From Nitrososphaerota archaeon (lineage in GTDB: Archaea > Thermoproteota > Nitrososphaeria > Nitrososphaerales > Nitrosopumilaceae): 64,000 nt of DNA. A model generated the notes under the pieces. That model did no database searches. It was not told where the DNA came from and saw nothing but the letters and a program-made list of their open reading frames with translations. Both the position numbers and the translations under genes were made by a program. Position 1 is the stretch's first letter; every line of letters starts with the position of its first letter. Shown here one piece after another: positions 16,843-26,287 of the stretch. The stretch covers positions 1 to 64,000 of the forward strand of contig JAJPGX010000031.1 of the NCBI GenBank assembly GCA_021325595.1, written 5' to 3'.

Positions 16843-17868
16843 TTGAAAATTTGGTTTGATATCTTAACACCTAAACAATTGTTGTTTTTTGCCCCAATGA
16901 TACAAAAAATGAGTAAAAAACACCGAGTATTGTGTACTTCTAGGAATTATAGAGAGGTAATTGGTTTAGCTAAACTAAGAAAGATCAATCTTTTAGTAAT
17001 TGGTAAACATGGTGGGGCAACTAGGAAAGGCAAGCTAATTTCAAGTACACAGAGAATGGCCAGATTGGCTAAAGTAATATCCAATTTTTCTCCTGATTTG
17101 ACAATCAGTTTTTGTACACCTGACGTTTCACGAATTTCATATGGATTGGGCATTAAACATATTGCTTTTTCTGATTCTCCACACGCTGAAGCAGTGATGA
17201 GACTTTCCGTACCTTTGGTTCAAAAACTTCTCATTCCTTGGATTATCCCAAAAAATGAATTTACAAAATATGGCATATCCGAAAAGAACATCATTCAATA
17301 CAGAGCAATAGATGCTTCTGTGATGGTAAAAGAAAAGTCTAGTCAACATAAAATGAATACAGACAAATCTAGAAGAACAATTGTAATCAGACCTGAAGAA
17401 TCGCAAGCATCCTATACAGTTGAAAAAACGTCAAGTTATAAAATTATAGAAAAAATTTGTAAAAAATCATCTGATTATAATATTATCGTATTGGCCAGAT
17501 ATCCTATGCAAAAAAAAGACCTTAAGAGTAGATTTGGTAAAAAGATCAAGGTCATGGAAAAGGTAGTTGATGGAAAATCCTTACTTTCTGTTACTGACTT
17601 GTTCATTGGTTCAGGTGGTACCATGACTGCGGAATCTGCCTTAATGGGTATTCCTACAATATCATACAATGCTGTACCAAATTATATTGAAGATTATTTA
17701 GTAAAAATAGGAATTGTTAGAAGAGAATCAAATCCAAAAAGAATCATTTCTGTTATAGAATGTATGTTAAATGAAAAAGAAACAATTAGGAAAAAAGCAA
17801 GAAAGGTATTGAATACAATGGAAGATCCCTATCTGAAATTAACTAAAACCATACAACAAATGAATTGA
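16843..17868 (+). CDS. DUF354-family protein, glycosyltransferase-like
   Basis: DUF354 proteins usually begin with a KxWxD strand leading to a helix and a short LFF segment. Here KIWFDILTPKQLLFFAPMI starts at TTG 16843, giving 341 residues. The ATG at 16768 would add 25 residues and overlap the divergent gene. The fold is GT-B-like: a first Rossmann domain with HGGATRKGKL and HIAFSDSPHAEAV, and a second with DLFIGSGGTMTAESALMGIPTISY, the motif of UDP-GlcNAc 2-epimerases and related transferases. The role is probably surface polysaccharide or glycan assembly; no partner genes are adjacent. Confidence 0.75.
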   Translation: MKIWFDILTPKQLLFFAPMIQKMSKKHRVLCTSRNYREVIGLAKLRKINLLVIGKHGGATRKGKLISSTQRMARLAKVISNFSPDLTISFCTPDVSRISYGLGIKHIAFSDSPHAEAVMRLSVPLVQKLLIPWIIPKNEFTKYGISEKNIIQYRAIDASVMVKEKSSQHKMNTDKSRRTIVIRPEESQASYTVEKTSSYKIIEKICKKSSDYNIIVLARYPMQKKDLKSRFGKKIKVMEKVVDGKSLLSVTDLFIGSGGTMTAESALMGIPTISYNAVPNYIEDYLVKIGIVRRESNPKRIISVIECMLNEKETIRKKARKVLNTMEDPYLKLTKTIQQMN

Positions 17869-17881
17869 AATACAAATCACA

Positions 17882-19198
17882 TTACGCGTTAACTAGTTTT
17901 TTGTATAATTCTATTGCAGAGTTCTCATCTTTTTCTCCAACGATTACAGCAGAGCCCCGCTTCAAGAAACTTACATGGATATCATTAGTGGACAGTGATA
18001 ACCCTAGCTCTCCCTGATTTTGAACTTTGAATCCTTTTCCCGCTGCAGTATTAGTAATTTTTGGTACATCGATCTCAACCATTTTTGTTGGAGTAATAGA
18101 AAAAGTACGCTTGCCTCTATTACGTCCACATAATTCTTCGATTATAAATTCTTGAGCTGGAGATTCTTCATTCTTACCTTTTCCACAAACAGAACATTCC
18201 TCAACTTTTTGAAATGATGTTGAATTAAAATCTAGATTATCAAGATCTATGTAGAGCAGCTTGTTTGCTAATGTTGGTGGTCTACCTATCATAATCTTTA
18301 CAGCCTCTGCTACTTCGATACCTCCTACAACAGAAAGAATTGAGGGATGTACACCCTCTGTACTGCAAGTGGGCATTGAGTTTTCATCAAGTGCTGGAAA
18401 GACACAGTGATAACATGCAGTACTATGTGGTATGATAGTAAATACTTGACCTGAGACTCCTACTGCCGCACCTGTAACAAATGGTATGTTTTTCTTTATA
18501 CATGCCTTGTTAAGAGAATACCTAGCGTTGACACTATCAAGAGCATCAATCACTACATCGCATCCTTCAACAATATCAAGAGCAGTGTAATCATTTACAG
18601 ACACAGGTAATGCTTCAATCACAACATCTGGATTCATTTTTTTTAGTTTTTTTGCGGCAACCTCAACCTTTACTTGTCCTATATCAGATTCATCAAACAT
18701 GGTTTGCCTGTGTAAATTTGAAAGTTCGATAACATCCCTATCAACGATTCTTATCTTACCTATTCCCATAGCTACAAGCCTAGTTGCTATTGGGTTTCCT
18801 AATCCTCCTACTCCCACCACGCAGGCTTTGGCATTTTTTAACTTGATTTGTCCTTCATAACCTATCTCTTCTAACATAACTTGTCTTGAATATCTCTCAA
18901 GATCTCGGCTTGAAAGTTCGGAACCACCTGCTACTGCTGGAAGTATGTAGATTTCATCTCCATCTTTTAGGGAAGCTTCCATCCCCCCAGAAAATCGCAT
19001 ATTTTTTCCATTAATGTAGATATTGATAAGAGATCTTGGAGACCCATCTGGGTTTAGTACTCGTCTTTTGAATTCGTCTCCTAATTGTTCAGAAATTTTA
19101 GTGAATGCTTCAGAGAGAGTAGTGGCAGATAGATCTACTTTCTTTTCGCCTCCCCCTTTGTTTAAGACTGATGGAATTGTAAATTTGATGTTTGCCAA
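17882..19198 (-). CDS. Ubiquitin-like (MoaD/ThiS) domain fused to E1-like adenylyltransferase
   Basis: Residues 1-92 are a beta-grasp sulfur-carrier domain ending in the diglycine AVAGG (91-92). From about 97 the chain is a ThiF/MoeB/UbaA-type E1: ERYSRQVMLEEIG, nucleotide loop GVGGLGNP (129-136), the DRDVIELSNLHRQ motif, zinc cysteines CYHC (262-265) and CSVC (335-338), and a likely catalytic Cys278 in PTCSTEGV. A 90-residue C-terminal domain follows. E1 enzymes adenylate the diglycine end of the carrier, but here that glycine pair is internal. The gene starts with TTG directly after the threonine synthase stop, so the two are coupled. Confidence 0.88.
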   Translation of the reverse strand: MANIKFTIPSVLNKGGGEKKVDLSATTLSEAFTKISEQLGDEFKRRVLNPDGSPRSLINIYINGKNMRFSGGMEASLKDGDEIYILPAVAGGSELSSRDLERYSRQVMLEEIGYEGQIKLKNAKACVVGVGGLGNPIATRLVAMGIGKIRIVDRDVIELSNLHRQTMFDESDIGQVKVEVAAKKLKKMNPDVVIEALPVSVNDYTALDIVEGCDVVIDALDSVNARYSLNKACIKKNIPFVTGAAVGVSGQVFTIIPHSTACYHCVFPALDENSMPTCSTEGVHPSILSVVGGIEVAEAVKIMIGRPPTLANKLLYIDLDNLDFNSTSFQKVEECSVCGKGKNEESPAQEFIIEELCGRNRGKRTFSITPTKMVEIDVPKITNTAAGKGFKVQNQGELGLSLSTNDIHVSFLKRGSAVIVGEKDENSAIELYKKLVNA

Positions 19199-20416
19199 TT
19201 ATCTCACCAGTGCTGCAATTTTAGCAACATCAGCTTGCATTACCTGCGGTTTAGGGAGAACTTCCATCATAACCTCTGTTGTTTTCAGTCCGTTACCAGT
19301 TACATAACATATGGTAGAATCATTCTTATCGATCTTTCCTTCTTCAACCAACTTTTTTAGTACAGCTATAGATACTCCTCCTGCGGGTTCGGTGAAAATT
19401 CCTTCTGTTCTAGCTAGTAATAAAATAGCATCCAAGATTTCCTTGTTGTTTGATTCTTCAGCAAAACCGTTATACTGTTTCAATCTTTTTAATACATATT
19501 GTCCATCTCCCGGATCACCTATAGCTAGGCTTTTAGCTATAGTATCTGGATTTTCTACTGGTGTTACTTCTGTGATATTTTTCTTGAAAGCATCAACTAT
19601 AGGAGCACATCCATGAGGCTGAGCTGCAATTATATGCATTCCTGATACACTGTTAAGCAGGGATAGATTTTCCAATTCTTCAAATCCTTTGCAAATTGCA
19701 TTTAACATCGCTCCACTTCCTACAGGTACAATAAGTTGATCCGGTACCTTCCAATCAAGCTGCTCTGCAACTTCATATGCCAGTGTTTTTGAACCTTCAA
19801 CATAATACGAACGCATGTTAATATTCACTATACCAATTCCTTTACTGTCTCCAATCTGTGCAGCTATTCGATTTGCATCATCATATGTTCCATCAACTGC
19901 AATAAAGTTAGCACCATAAGATAGTGCTTGAGTTATCTTTGCATGTTCGATGTCACTTGGTGCAAATATGTAGCATGGAAAATCTCCTTTTGCTGCATGT
20001 GCTGCAGTAGCTGATGCAAGATTTCCAGTAGATGCGCATCCAACTGCAGAAAGACCAAATTCTTTTGCCTTTGACACAGCTATTCCAGCTGGTCTATCTT
20101 TGAATGAAAAAGTAGGATTCATAGAATCATTTTTTATGTAAAGATTATTGAGTCCAAGAGCTTTTCCTAATTTTTCTGCTTTAATTAATGGCGTCATACC
20201 AGCTCCTATGTTTACTATGTTTGACTTTGATTCGATTGGTAAAAGCTCATGATATCTCCAATAGGTATGCTCACGATTAGAGAATGTATTTTTGGTTACT
20301 GGTGGAAAATCATAATGTACATCAAGTGGTCCAAAACACTCTTCACAAATGTACTTGAATGTAGGCGGGTATTCTTTTTTACATTCTCTACACTGTAGAT
20401 GCTTTATCTTTCCCAA
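19199..20416 (-). CDS. thrC: Threonine synthase
   Basis: This PLP enzyme converts O-phosphohomoserine to threonine. The 405-residue product starts with TTG at 20416. It carries an N-terminal zinc ribbon (CRECKKEYPPTFKYICEEC), the PLP lysine motif PTFSFKDRPAG near residue 107, a phosphate/PLP loop (GSGAML near 237), and EPAGGVS near 347. It abuts the ubiquitin-like/E1 fusion gene. Relatives of this fold, such as CysM with CysO in mycobacteria, use a protein thiocarboxylate as sulfur donor, so an additional sulfur role is possible. The motif set is nevertheless typical of threonine synthase. Confidence 0.93.
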   Translation of the reverse strand: MGKIKHLQCRECKKEYPPTFKYICEECFGPLDVHYDFPPVTKNTFSNREHTYWRYHELLPIESKSNIVNIGAGMTPLIKAEKLGKALGLNNLYIKNDSMNPTFSFKDRPAGIAVSKAKEFGLSAVGCASTGNLASATAAHAAKGDFPCYIFAPSDIEHAKITQALSYGANFIAVDGTYDDANRIAAQIGDSKGIGIVNINMRSYYVEGSKTLAYEVAEQLDWKVPDQLIVPVGSGAMLNAICKGFEELENLSLLNSVSGMHIIAAQPHGCAPIVDAFKKNITEVTPVENPDTIAKSLAIGDPGDGQYVLKRLKQYNGFAEESNNKEILDAILLLARTEGIFTEPAGGVSIAVLKKLVEEGKIDKNDSTICYVTGNGLKTTEVMMEVLPKPQVMQADVAKIAALVR

Positions 20417-20648
20417 GATAGTTCTGACTTCGTAAAATAGTACATAAAAAATCCTAATATTAATTTAAGTAATACTTAATTTCTTACCTAATAAGATTTA
20501 GTGAAGATTAATATAAAAAACTATACAAAACCAGAAAGATCAGCATAGAAAAGGTAGATCAAGATAAAATTTAGTTTGATTTGAAGTTTTTTTGTATTTT
20601 TTACAATTGTAAGAGATATTAATGATGTACAAAGGAATTATCACAAAA

Positions 20649-21146
20649 ATGAGAAAAGAGAAAAGAGCTGGAAGGAAGAGAAAACCACTAGGTGCTATAA
20701 TTGCACTAGTTGTAATAGCTGCCATAATAGCTGGAGGTGTTTATTATTACTATGAACAACAAAACAAGATTAAACAAGAACAGTGGATTTCTTCAGGACC
20801 GTTTTCAATTAACAAAAATGAATACAAGTTGGGTGAGTATGTGTTCATGTCTGTACAAGGCCTCAAACCTACAGATGTTGGATCCATAATCATAGTTGAT
20901 CCAAAAGGAGATGTTTATGATCACATACCATTTAACGGGACAATGAAATCTAGCTTTAATCAGTTTTTCAAACCTAACACACAGAGAACATTGGCACTGT
21001 GTACACCTGAAAGTTTAGTTGGAAATTGGACTCTGGCATTTCAAGGTGTATCCTACAAATCTATTCCCTTTAAAGTCATAAATGATTGGATTCCCGGAGC
21101 ACAAGCAGAGATAAAGCCAGTACCAAAGGGACTAGACCCCTGCTAA
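20649..21146 (+). CDS. Membrane-anchored extracellular protein, unknown
   Basis: I favour ATG 20649 (165 residues; MRKEKRAGRKRKPLG), which gives a clean basic start before one hydrophobic segment (AIIALVVIAAIIAGGVYYYY). ATG 20622 is also in frame and would add nine residues. The outside part is an immunoglobulin-like beta domain with two cysteines (LALCTPE, and the C-terminal GLDPC) and a YKLGEYVFMSVQGLKP segment, like copper- or S-layer-associated archaeal surface domains. No specific function can be assigned. It is convergent with hisI, whose stop lies three bases away. Confidence 0.7.
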   Translation: MRKEKRAGRKRKPLGAIIALVVIAAIIAGGVYYYYEQQNKIKQEQWISSGPFSINKNEYKLGEYVFMSVQGLKPTDVGSIIIVDPKGDVYDHIPFNGTMKSSFNQFFKPNTQRTLALCTPESLVGNWTLAFQGVSYKSIPFKVINDWIPGAQAEIKPVPKGLDPC

Positions 21147-21149
21147 ATA

Positions 21150-21479
21150 TTATTTTTCCAACATATTATGAAAGCAGATCCTTTCTCCAGTGTGACATGC
21201 TGGCCCTGACGGTTCCACTAAATATATGATAGCATCTGAATCACAGTCAACAAGAATTTCTTTGACTTTTTGAGTATTACCTGATTCTTCGCCTTTCATC
21301 CATAGTTTGTTTCTAGATCTGCTCCAAAACCAAGAATTTCCTGTTTTTTGAGTTAATTCCAGAGATTCTTTATTAGCATATGCAAGTGTCAGTATTTCTT
21401 TTGAATTTACATCTTGAACAATAACAGGTACAAGTCCATCTCCCTTGGCAAAGTCTATGTCATTGATTTTCATTTTCAT
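21150..21479 (-). CDS. hisI: Phosphoribosyl-AMP cyclohydrolase
   Basis: HisI opens the adenine ring of phosphoribosyl-AMP, the third step of histidine synthesis. The 109-residue protein is the stand-alone form. It has [17 protein letters not shown], then [11 protein letters not shown] and the metal motif [12 protein letters not shown] near the C-terminus. There is no HisE domain attached, and no separate hisE gene is visible in the window. It is the last gene of the operon, 31 bases after hisF. Confidence 0.96.
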   Translation of the reverse strand: MKMKINDIDFAKGDGLVPVIVQDVNSKEILTLAYANKESLELTQKTGNSWFWSRSRNKLWMKGEESGNTQKVKEILVDCDSDAIIYLVEPSGPACHTGERICFHNMLEK

Positions 21480-21510
21480 ATTTAATACACTAATTCGTAT
21501 CAGGTTTTCC

Positions 21511-22314
21511 TTATATTCTTACAGGAACTCCGTTCTCTTTTAGATACTCTTTTACTCTATCTACTGAATGTGTTTTATAATGAAATATTGATGCAGCTAA
21601 AGCAGCGTCAACGTTGGTTTGGAGAAAAACATCAAGCATGTGTTTTGGTATACCACATCCTCCAGACGCTATTACAGGTATATTGACTGCATTAACTATT
21701 TCTTGAATGAGCTGTACATCATATCCTTCTTTTGTCCCATCCATATCTATGCTGGTAAGTAGGATCTCACCTGCACCTAGTCTTTCTACTTCTTTGGCCC
21801 AATCTATTGCATCAAGACCGGTAGGCGTTTTACCGCCATAGATATACACTTCAAACCAGAATTGTTTCGAATCATGTTTAAAGATGTGCTTGGATTCCTT
21901 AATCTCATAATTTCGTTTCACATCCATGGCTATTACAATACATTGTTTGCCAAATATTTCCATTAATTTAGTAATTATTTCTGGATTCTTGACAGCACCT
22001 GTATTGATGGCTACCTTATCTGCTCCACTAAGGAGAATATCCCGCGCATCTTGTAGAGTTTTAACTCCACCACCTACTGTAAACGGAATATCAATGACTT
22101 GGGCTACTTTTTTTACAAGGCTTTTAATGGTTTCCCGTTGTTGTTCGGATGCTGTAATATCCAAAAAAACAAGCTCATCAGCACCTTCGTTACTATATTT
22201 CTCAGCCAACAAAACCGGATCTCCCGCATCCTTAATTGACTTGAAATGCATTCCTTTGACTACACGGCCTTTATCTACGTCAAGACATGGAATAACTCTC
22301 TTAGTTAGGGTCAT
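21511..22314 (-). CDS. hisF: Imidazole glycerol phosphate synthase, cyclase subunit
   Basis: HisF uses ammonia from HisH to close the imidazole ring, releasing AICAR. The 267-residue (beta/alpha)8 barrel has the catalytic aspartates in [13 protein letters not shown] (residue 11) and VIAMDVKRN (about 131), and the phosphate loops VASGGCG and the GGGV segment. A short insert near residues 135-150 ([18 protein letters not shown]) is longer than in many relatives. It overlaps hisA by four bases. Confidence 0.97.
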   Translation of the reverse strand: MTLTKRVIPCLDVDKGRVVKGMHFKSIKDAGDPVLLAEKYSNEGADELVFLDITASEQQRETIKSLVKKVAQVIDIPFTVGGGVKTLQDARDILLSGADKVAINTGAVKNPEIITKLMEIFGKQCIVIAMDVKRNYEIKESKHIFKHDSKQFWFEVYIYGGKTPTGLDAIDWAKEVERLGAGEILLTSIDMDGTKEGYDVQLIQEIVNAVNIPVIASGGCGIPKHMLDVFLQTNVDAALAASIFHYKTHSVDRVKEYLKENGVPVRI

Positions 22315-23018
22315 GCCACCAGTTTTACCTCCTCCATCGATATTTTTCCGTCATATAATGCCTTACCAAGGATAACACCATACGAGCCACATTTCTTTAC
22401 ATTTTCTATATCTTGCAAATTTGATATCCCACCACTTGCAATTATTTTAGTTAAGGGTAGGTTGCATGCTTTTTTTAGCGATTCAAGATCAGGTCCGTTT
22501 AATGTGCCATCTCTGTCTATACTCGTAATAAGAAATTCTGAATAACCCAGATCTACAAATTGTTTTATTCCATTTATTAGATCTATGTCCGTGCTTTCTT
22601 TCCAACCATTTATTACTATTTTTCCTTGTAGTTGATCTGCAGATATTACAAATTTTTCTCTTCCAAATTTCTTTGATATCTCTTCTAGAACTTCTCTGTT
22701 TCTAAATGCAATTGTACCAAGAACAACTTTTGTTGCAAATTGTAGCGCATTTTCAATTTTTTCTTTTGTTCTTAGGCCTCCTGCAATTTCTATCGGGATT
22801 GATACGTTTTCAGCGATTTTTTTTATTGTTTGAAAATTAGAGCCCATTCCCAGTGTAGCGTCAAGATCCACTATATGAATAATATCAGCTCCTGCCTTTT
22901 CCCATTTTTTTGCAGTTTCAACTGGGTTGGAGCTGTAAATTGTTTTTTGCCTTGGGTCTCCCTTGATTAAACGTACTACCTTACCATCCATAATATCTAT
23001 TGCAGGAATTATTTTCAC
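22311..23018 (-). CDS. hisA: ProFAR isomerase
   Basis: HisA is the Amadori isomerase that makes PRFAR from ProFAR. It is a 235-residue (beta/alpha)8 barrel with the catalytic Asp in PAIDIMDGKVVRL (residue 8), a second Asp in FVISADQLQGK (about 129), and phosphate loops IEIAGGLR and IIASGGIS. Start and stop overlap the neighbouring hisH and hisF by four bases each, which points to tight translational coupling. Confidence 0.97.
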   Translation of the reverse strand: MKIIPAIDIMDGKVVRLIKGDPRQKTIYSSNPVETAKKWEKAGADIIHIVDLDATLGMGSNFQTIKKIAENVSIPIEIAGGLRTKEKIENALQFATKVVLGTIAFRNREVLEEISKKFGREKFVISADQLQGKIVINGWKESTDIDLINGIKQFVDLGYSEFLITSIDRDGTLNGPDLESLKKACNLPLTKIIASGGISNLQDIENVKKCGSYGVILGKALYDGKISMEEVKLVA

Positions 23019-23620
23019 TTTTTACACACTCGTAAAAAGTTCTTTATCATAATTGAACCAGTCTTGCCTGACTTTTCAGGATGAAATTGTGTTCCTAAAA
23101 GGGTACCATTTTCTATCACAGCAGGAACGCTGATTCCATAGTCAGAATCCGCTTTTATAATTTCTTCATTTTTTGGCTTTACTCTATACGAGTGAACAAA
23201 ATACACCCATGATCCATCTTTTACTCCCTCAAGTAAAATACTGGGTTTCTCAATTTGCAAATCATTCCATCCCATGTGAGGTATCTTGAATTTATTTGGA
23301 AGTAGTACGACTTCGCCTTCAAGAACTCCCAGTCCTCCCAATTTTCCTTCCTCACTTTTTTCAAAAAACATTTCCATACCAAGACAAATTCCCAAAATAG
23401 GAATTTGGTTTTTGACAAGATCTCGAAATGCAGTTTTTGATGAACTAAGACTCTTTATTGCAGGATCAAAATTACCTACACCTGGAAGTAAGAGACCTGA
23501 ATATCCATCGATATTATCTAAGTTAGTTATTACATCTACCTCAGCATTATTTTTTTCAAGTGATGATTTTAGACTAAATATGTTACCTGCCCCATAGTCA
23601 AATATTGCAACTTTTACCAC
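23015..23620 (-). CDS. hisH: Imidazole glycerol phosphate synthase, glutaminase subunit
   Basis: HisH is a class I glutamine amidotransferase that feeds ammonia to HisF. The 201-residue product has the nucleophile Cys in ILGICLGMEMFFE (about residue 79) and the His-Glu pair in GTQFHPEKSG (about 179-181). The N-terminus has the glutaminase Rossmann start IFDYGAGNIFSLK. It overlaps hisA by four bases and hisB by one base. Confidence 0.97.
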   Translation of the reverse strand: MVKVAIFDYGAGNIFSLKSSLEKNNAEVDVITNLDNIDGYSGLLLPGVGNFDPAIKSLSSSKTAFRDLVKNQIPILGICLGMEMFFEKSEEGKLGGLGVLEGEVVLLPNKFKIPHMGWNDLQIEKPSILLEGVKDGSWVYFVHSYRVKPKNEEIIKADSDYGISVPAVIENGTLLGTQFHPEKSGKTGSIMIKNFLRVCKK

Positions 23621-24207
23621 TACATGGCACCTTTTGTACTTGGTATTCCTTTTTGTTTTTTATCAAGAGTTGCTGCTTGTCTCCATGCTATAGCCAATGC
23701 TTTGATAGCAGATTCAATTTTGTGATGATCATTTTTTCCATATTTTACAATAATATGTACACAAACATTGAGGTTTTGAGCAAGGGAGTTAAAGAAGTGT
23801 TCTAGATCTTCTTTTGATATTCCTTCAATCTGATTTCTTTCTAACAATAACTCAATTTTGTGAAATTGTCTTTTTACTAGATCCAAAGAAGCTTCCGCTA
23901 ATGCTTCATCCATTGGCACCGATGCGTGACCAAATCGGACTATACTATTTCTTGTTCCAAGAGATTGATCCAATGCCATGCCAAGTGATATTGCGGTATC
24001 CTCTATCAAGTGATGATCTATCCCATCATTTGATTTTGCCCTAAGTTGTAGATCTAGCATGGCATGTTTTGCAAAAGAAATTATCAAATGATCAAGAAAT
24101 GATATCTCAGTTTTTACTGAAATTTTTCCATTACCATCTACATTAACATTGACAGATACCTCTGTTTCCTTAGTTTTTCTTGTAATTTTTCCTACTCTTG
24201 CTTTCAT
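23620..24207 (-). CDS. hisB: Imidazoleglycerol-phosphate dehydratase
   Basis: HisB removes water from imidazoleglycerol phosphate. The 195-residue product is the single-domain dehydratase with no fused phosphatase. It shows the Mn-binding repeats FLDHLIISFAKHAML and HHLIEDTAISLGMAL, and near the C-terminus the second half-site KNDHHKIESAIKALA. Because the histidinol-phosphatase activity is not fused here, the adjacent HAD gene is a candidate for that step. Confidence 0.97.
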   Translation of the reverse strand: MKARVGKITRKTKETEVSVNVNVDGNGKISVKTEISFLDHLIISFAKHAMLDLQLRAKSNDGIDHHLIEDTAISLGMALDQSLGTRNSIVRFGHASVPMDEALAEASLDLVKRQFHKIELLLERNQIEGISKEDLEHFFNSLAQNLNVCVHIIVKYGKNDHHKIESAIKALAIAWRQAATLDKKQKGIPSTKGAM

Positions 24208-24233
24208 TTAAAATCCCCCTGCAGAGAACTGCC

Positions 24234-25220
24234 TTATGTCTCAACTAGATTTAATGTCTTCGGAATAAGATCAACTGATTCCAATATCATATTTGCTTTT
24301 TTCTTCTCAAACAAGTCAAATTTCTTCGTGGGGTCTTTACTCGTACCATATATACCACAGAAAATTGTTGGAATTCCAGAATCATTTGCCTGCTTTGCCA
24401 TAATGTAATCCTCAACAGAATCACCAACAAACAAGGCACAACTACTTTTCATTCCTTTAATTGATGAGATAAGAGATTGAGGGTTTGGTTTTGCCATTTC
24501 TCTTGGTTCGTCTTCAAGAAACTTGGAGTTTTGAATATCAAATTCGTTAATTAGTTCTTTTAGAGATTCTTTTGCAGACAGTATGCCTCGTCCAGTAACG
24601 ATAGAAATTTTAGTGCCAAATTTTTTGTGCATCTCTTGCATCAAATTTTGATTAATCAATACAACGTCATTTTCAATCAATCCTGCTCCAGTATAGAACT
24701 CTGGTTTTCTTTTGTGTAGCATTTGATATAATTTTGGACCATAAAAAATTTCATCAAAAATAGAATTTAATAGGTTTTCAAATCTTGTACTTGGATAGCT
24801 TAGTTTTTTTTGAATGTCAGAAATATCTGCATTAAGAGAATTAAGAAAGTTCTCAACAGATATTATTCCAGACTTGTCTGCGTTTTTGGCTACTTGAAAA
24901 ACAAATTCATTGAATGGTTTGCGCATTTTCTTTGCAGCAACAAATGATATGATTAAAGCATAAGTTACATCCACCTCATCATTAAATCCACCTGATTCCT
25001 TGAATGCTTCGATCATTTTTGTTGTTATCAAGTTATCTTCATTAAAATTTGTCATTTTTTTTATAACAAAATCAACTGTTTTTTTTATTGCAAGATCATA
25101 GGAATTTGAAACATCAATCAAAACTCCATCACAATCAAATACTGCTGAATCTAGTTTTTTGATTACGTCGATTTTTGATGGATCAATAAATATTCCATCA
25201 TCTAGTTTTTTTATACTCAA
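24234..25220 (-). CDS. HAD-family phosphatase inside the histidine operon
   Basis: The likely start is TTG at 25220, overlapping the hisC stop (TTGA), which gives 328 residues. An upstream in-frame ATG at 25292 would overlap hisC by 76 bases and is less likely. HAD motifs are present: FDCDGVLIDVS (nucleophile and acid Asp), IVTGRG with the motif II Thr, a Lys in MAKPNPQSL, and LFVGDSVEDYIMAK as motif IV. A long helical cap sits between motifs I and II. Histidine synthesis needs a histidinol-phosphatase and none of the usual kinds is present in this operon. Its position between hisC and hisB makes it a strong candidate, but this is inference. Confidence 0.8.
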   Translation of the reverse strand: MSIKKLDDGIFIDPSKIDVIKKLDSAVFDCDGVLIDVSNSYDLAIKKTVDFVIKKMTNFNEDNLITTKMIEAFKESGGFNDEVDVTYALIISFVAAKKMRKPFNEFVFQVAKNADKSGIISVENFLNSLNADISDIQKKLSYPSTRFENLLNSIFDEIFYGPKLYQMLHKRKPEFYTGAGLIENDVVLINQNLMQEMHKKFGTKISIVTGRGILSAKESLKELINEFDIQNSKFLEDEPREMAKPNPQSLISSIKGMKSSCALFVGDSVEDYIMAKQANDSGIPTIFCGIYGTSKDPTKKFDLFEKKKANMILESVDLIPKTLNLVET

Positions 25221-26287
25221 TTTAGCAAGTCCCTTATTGCAGTAAGGAATTTTGAGTTCATAGTCTGAGAACCAACAGTTACCCTCAGACAACCTTCGTG
25301 TTTTCCAATTTTCCCAAGGTTCTTGATTGCTATTCCTTGTTCAATTAGTGCCTTGTAGATACGTTGGCTGGATCCATTAGCATCAAATAGTACAAAATTT
25401 GCTTGCGAGTCAAATACCTCAAAGACGCTCATTTCTCGTAGTTTTTCTATGATTCTTTTCCTTTCTTTTTTTACTATCTCTGCAACTTCGGCAAAGTGTT
25501 TTGAGTGTTGTAAAGCAACTATACCGGTCTCAATTGCAACAGAATTCAATGGATAAGGATATTGTATAACTCTGGTAAATGTGTCTACAACATTCTTGTT
25601 TGCCACAAAATACCCAATACGCAGTCCTGCAAGCCCAAACGATTTTGAAAGAGTGCGTAAAACCATGATATTATCAGCCTTCTTTGCAATATCTACAATA
25701 GAAGAGTCTGAGAATTCTACATATGCTTCATCAATGATTACAAGTCCCTTAAATTCGTGAATTAATCTTTCTAGCTGTTTTCTTGGAAATTGAAACCCTG
25801 TTGGATTATTTGGTGAATCAAGATAAAGAATGCTGGCTTTGTTAAAGTTTTTTAAAAATTTTTCCAGATCTAATGTCATATTTTTTTCAAAAGGAATTTT
25901 TATTGTTGGAATAGAATAAAGCTTACACCTTTCTTCAAAAAAACCAAATGTAGGATTTGAAGTAAGAATTGTTGTTTTGCTTGAAGCAAAATTTCCTAGT
26001 ATGAGATCAATGATTTGATCAGAACCATTACCAACTCCAATCATCTCGGGCGGAAGTTTTAGATATTGAGACAGCGAGTCTACCAATCTTTCAGTTCCTC
26101 CCAGTGGATATTCACGAACATCTAGTCTTGCTTGTGTTTTTTCAATTAATGACGATATAAACTCAGGATCAATTGCATAATTTTCATTAGAATCCAATTT
26201 TATAATATTAGAATATTTTTCTGGCTTTTTGTATCCGGATAATTTTGAAAACTTATCAATCTCTTTTTTAAACCAATTTTGTTTCAT
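25217..26287 (-). CDS. hisC: Histidinol-phosphate aminotransferase
   Basis: HisC transfers an amino group from glutamate to imidazole acetol phosphate. The 356-residue fold-type I PLP enzyme has the substrate entry motif KLDSNENY, LDSPNNPTG, VIIDEAYVEF, and the PLP lysine in RTLSKSFGLAGLRIGY (about residue 216). The C-terminus has GSQTMNSKFL. Its ATG overlaps the hisD stop by four bases, and its stop overlaps the TTG start of the HAD gene. Confidence 0.96.
   Translation of the reverse strand: MKQNWFKKEIDKFSKLSGYKKPEKYSNIIKLDSNENYAIDPEFISSLIEKTQARLDVREYPLGGTERLVDSLSQYLKLPPEMIGVGNGSDQIIDLILGNFASSKTTILTSNPTFGFFEERCKLYSIPTIKIPFEKNMTLDLEKFLKNFNKASILYLDSPNNPTGFQFPRKQLERLIHEFKGLVIIDEAYVEFSDSSIVDIAKKADNIMVLRTLSKSFGLAGLRIGYFVANKNVVDTFTRVIQYPYPLNSVAIETGIVALQHSKHFAEVAEIVKKERKRIIEKLREMSVFEVFDSQANFVLFDANGSSQRIYKALIEQGIAIKNLGKIGKHEGCLRVTVGSQTMNSKFLTAIRDLLN

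Noticed and set aside
16768-16870. Overlapping long starts for the two divergent genes at 16777 and 16843
   Set aside because: Both long forms add residues before the conserved first strand, and the TTG starts at 16777 and 16843 remove the overlap.
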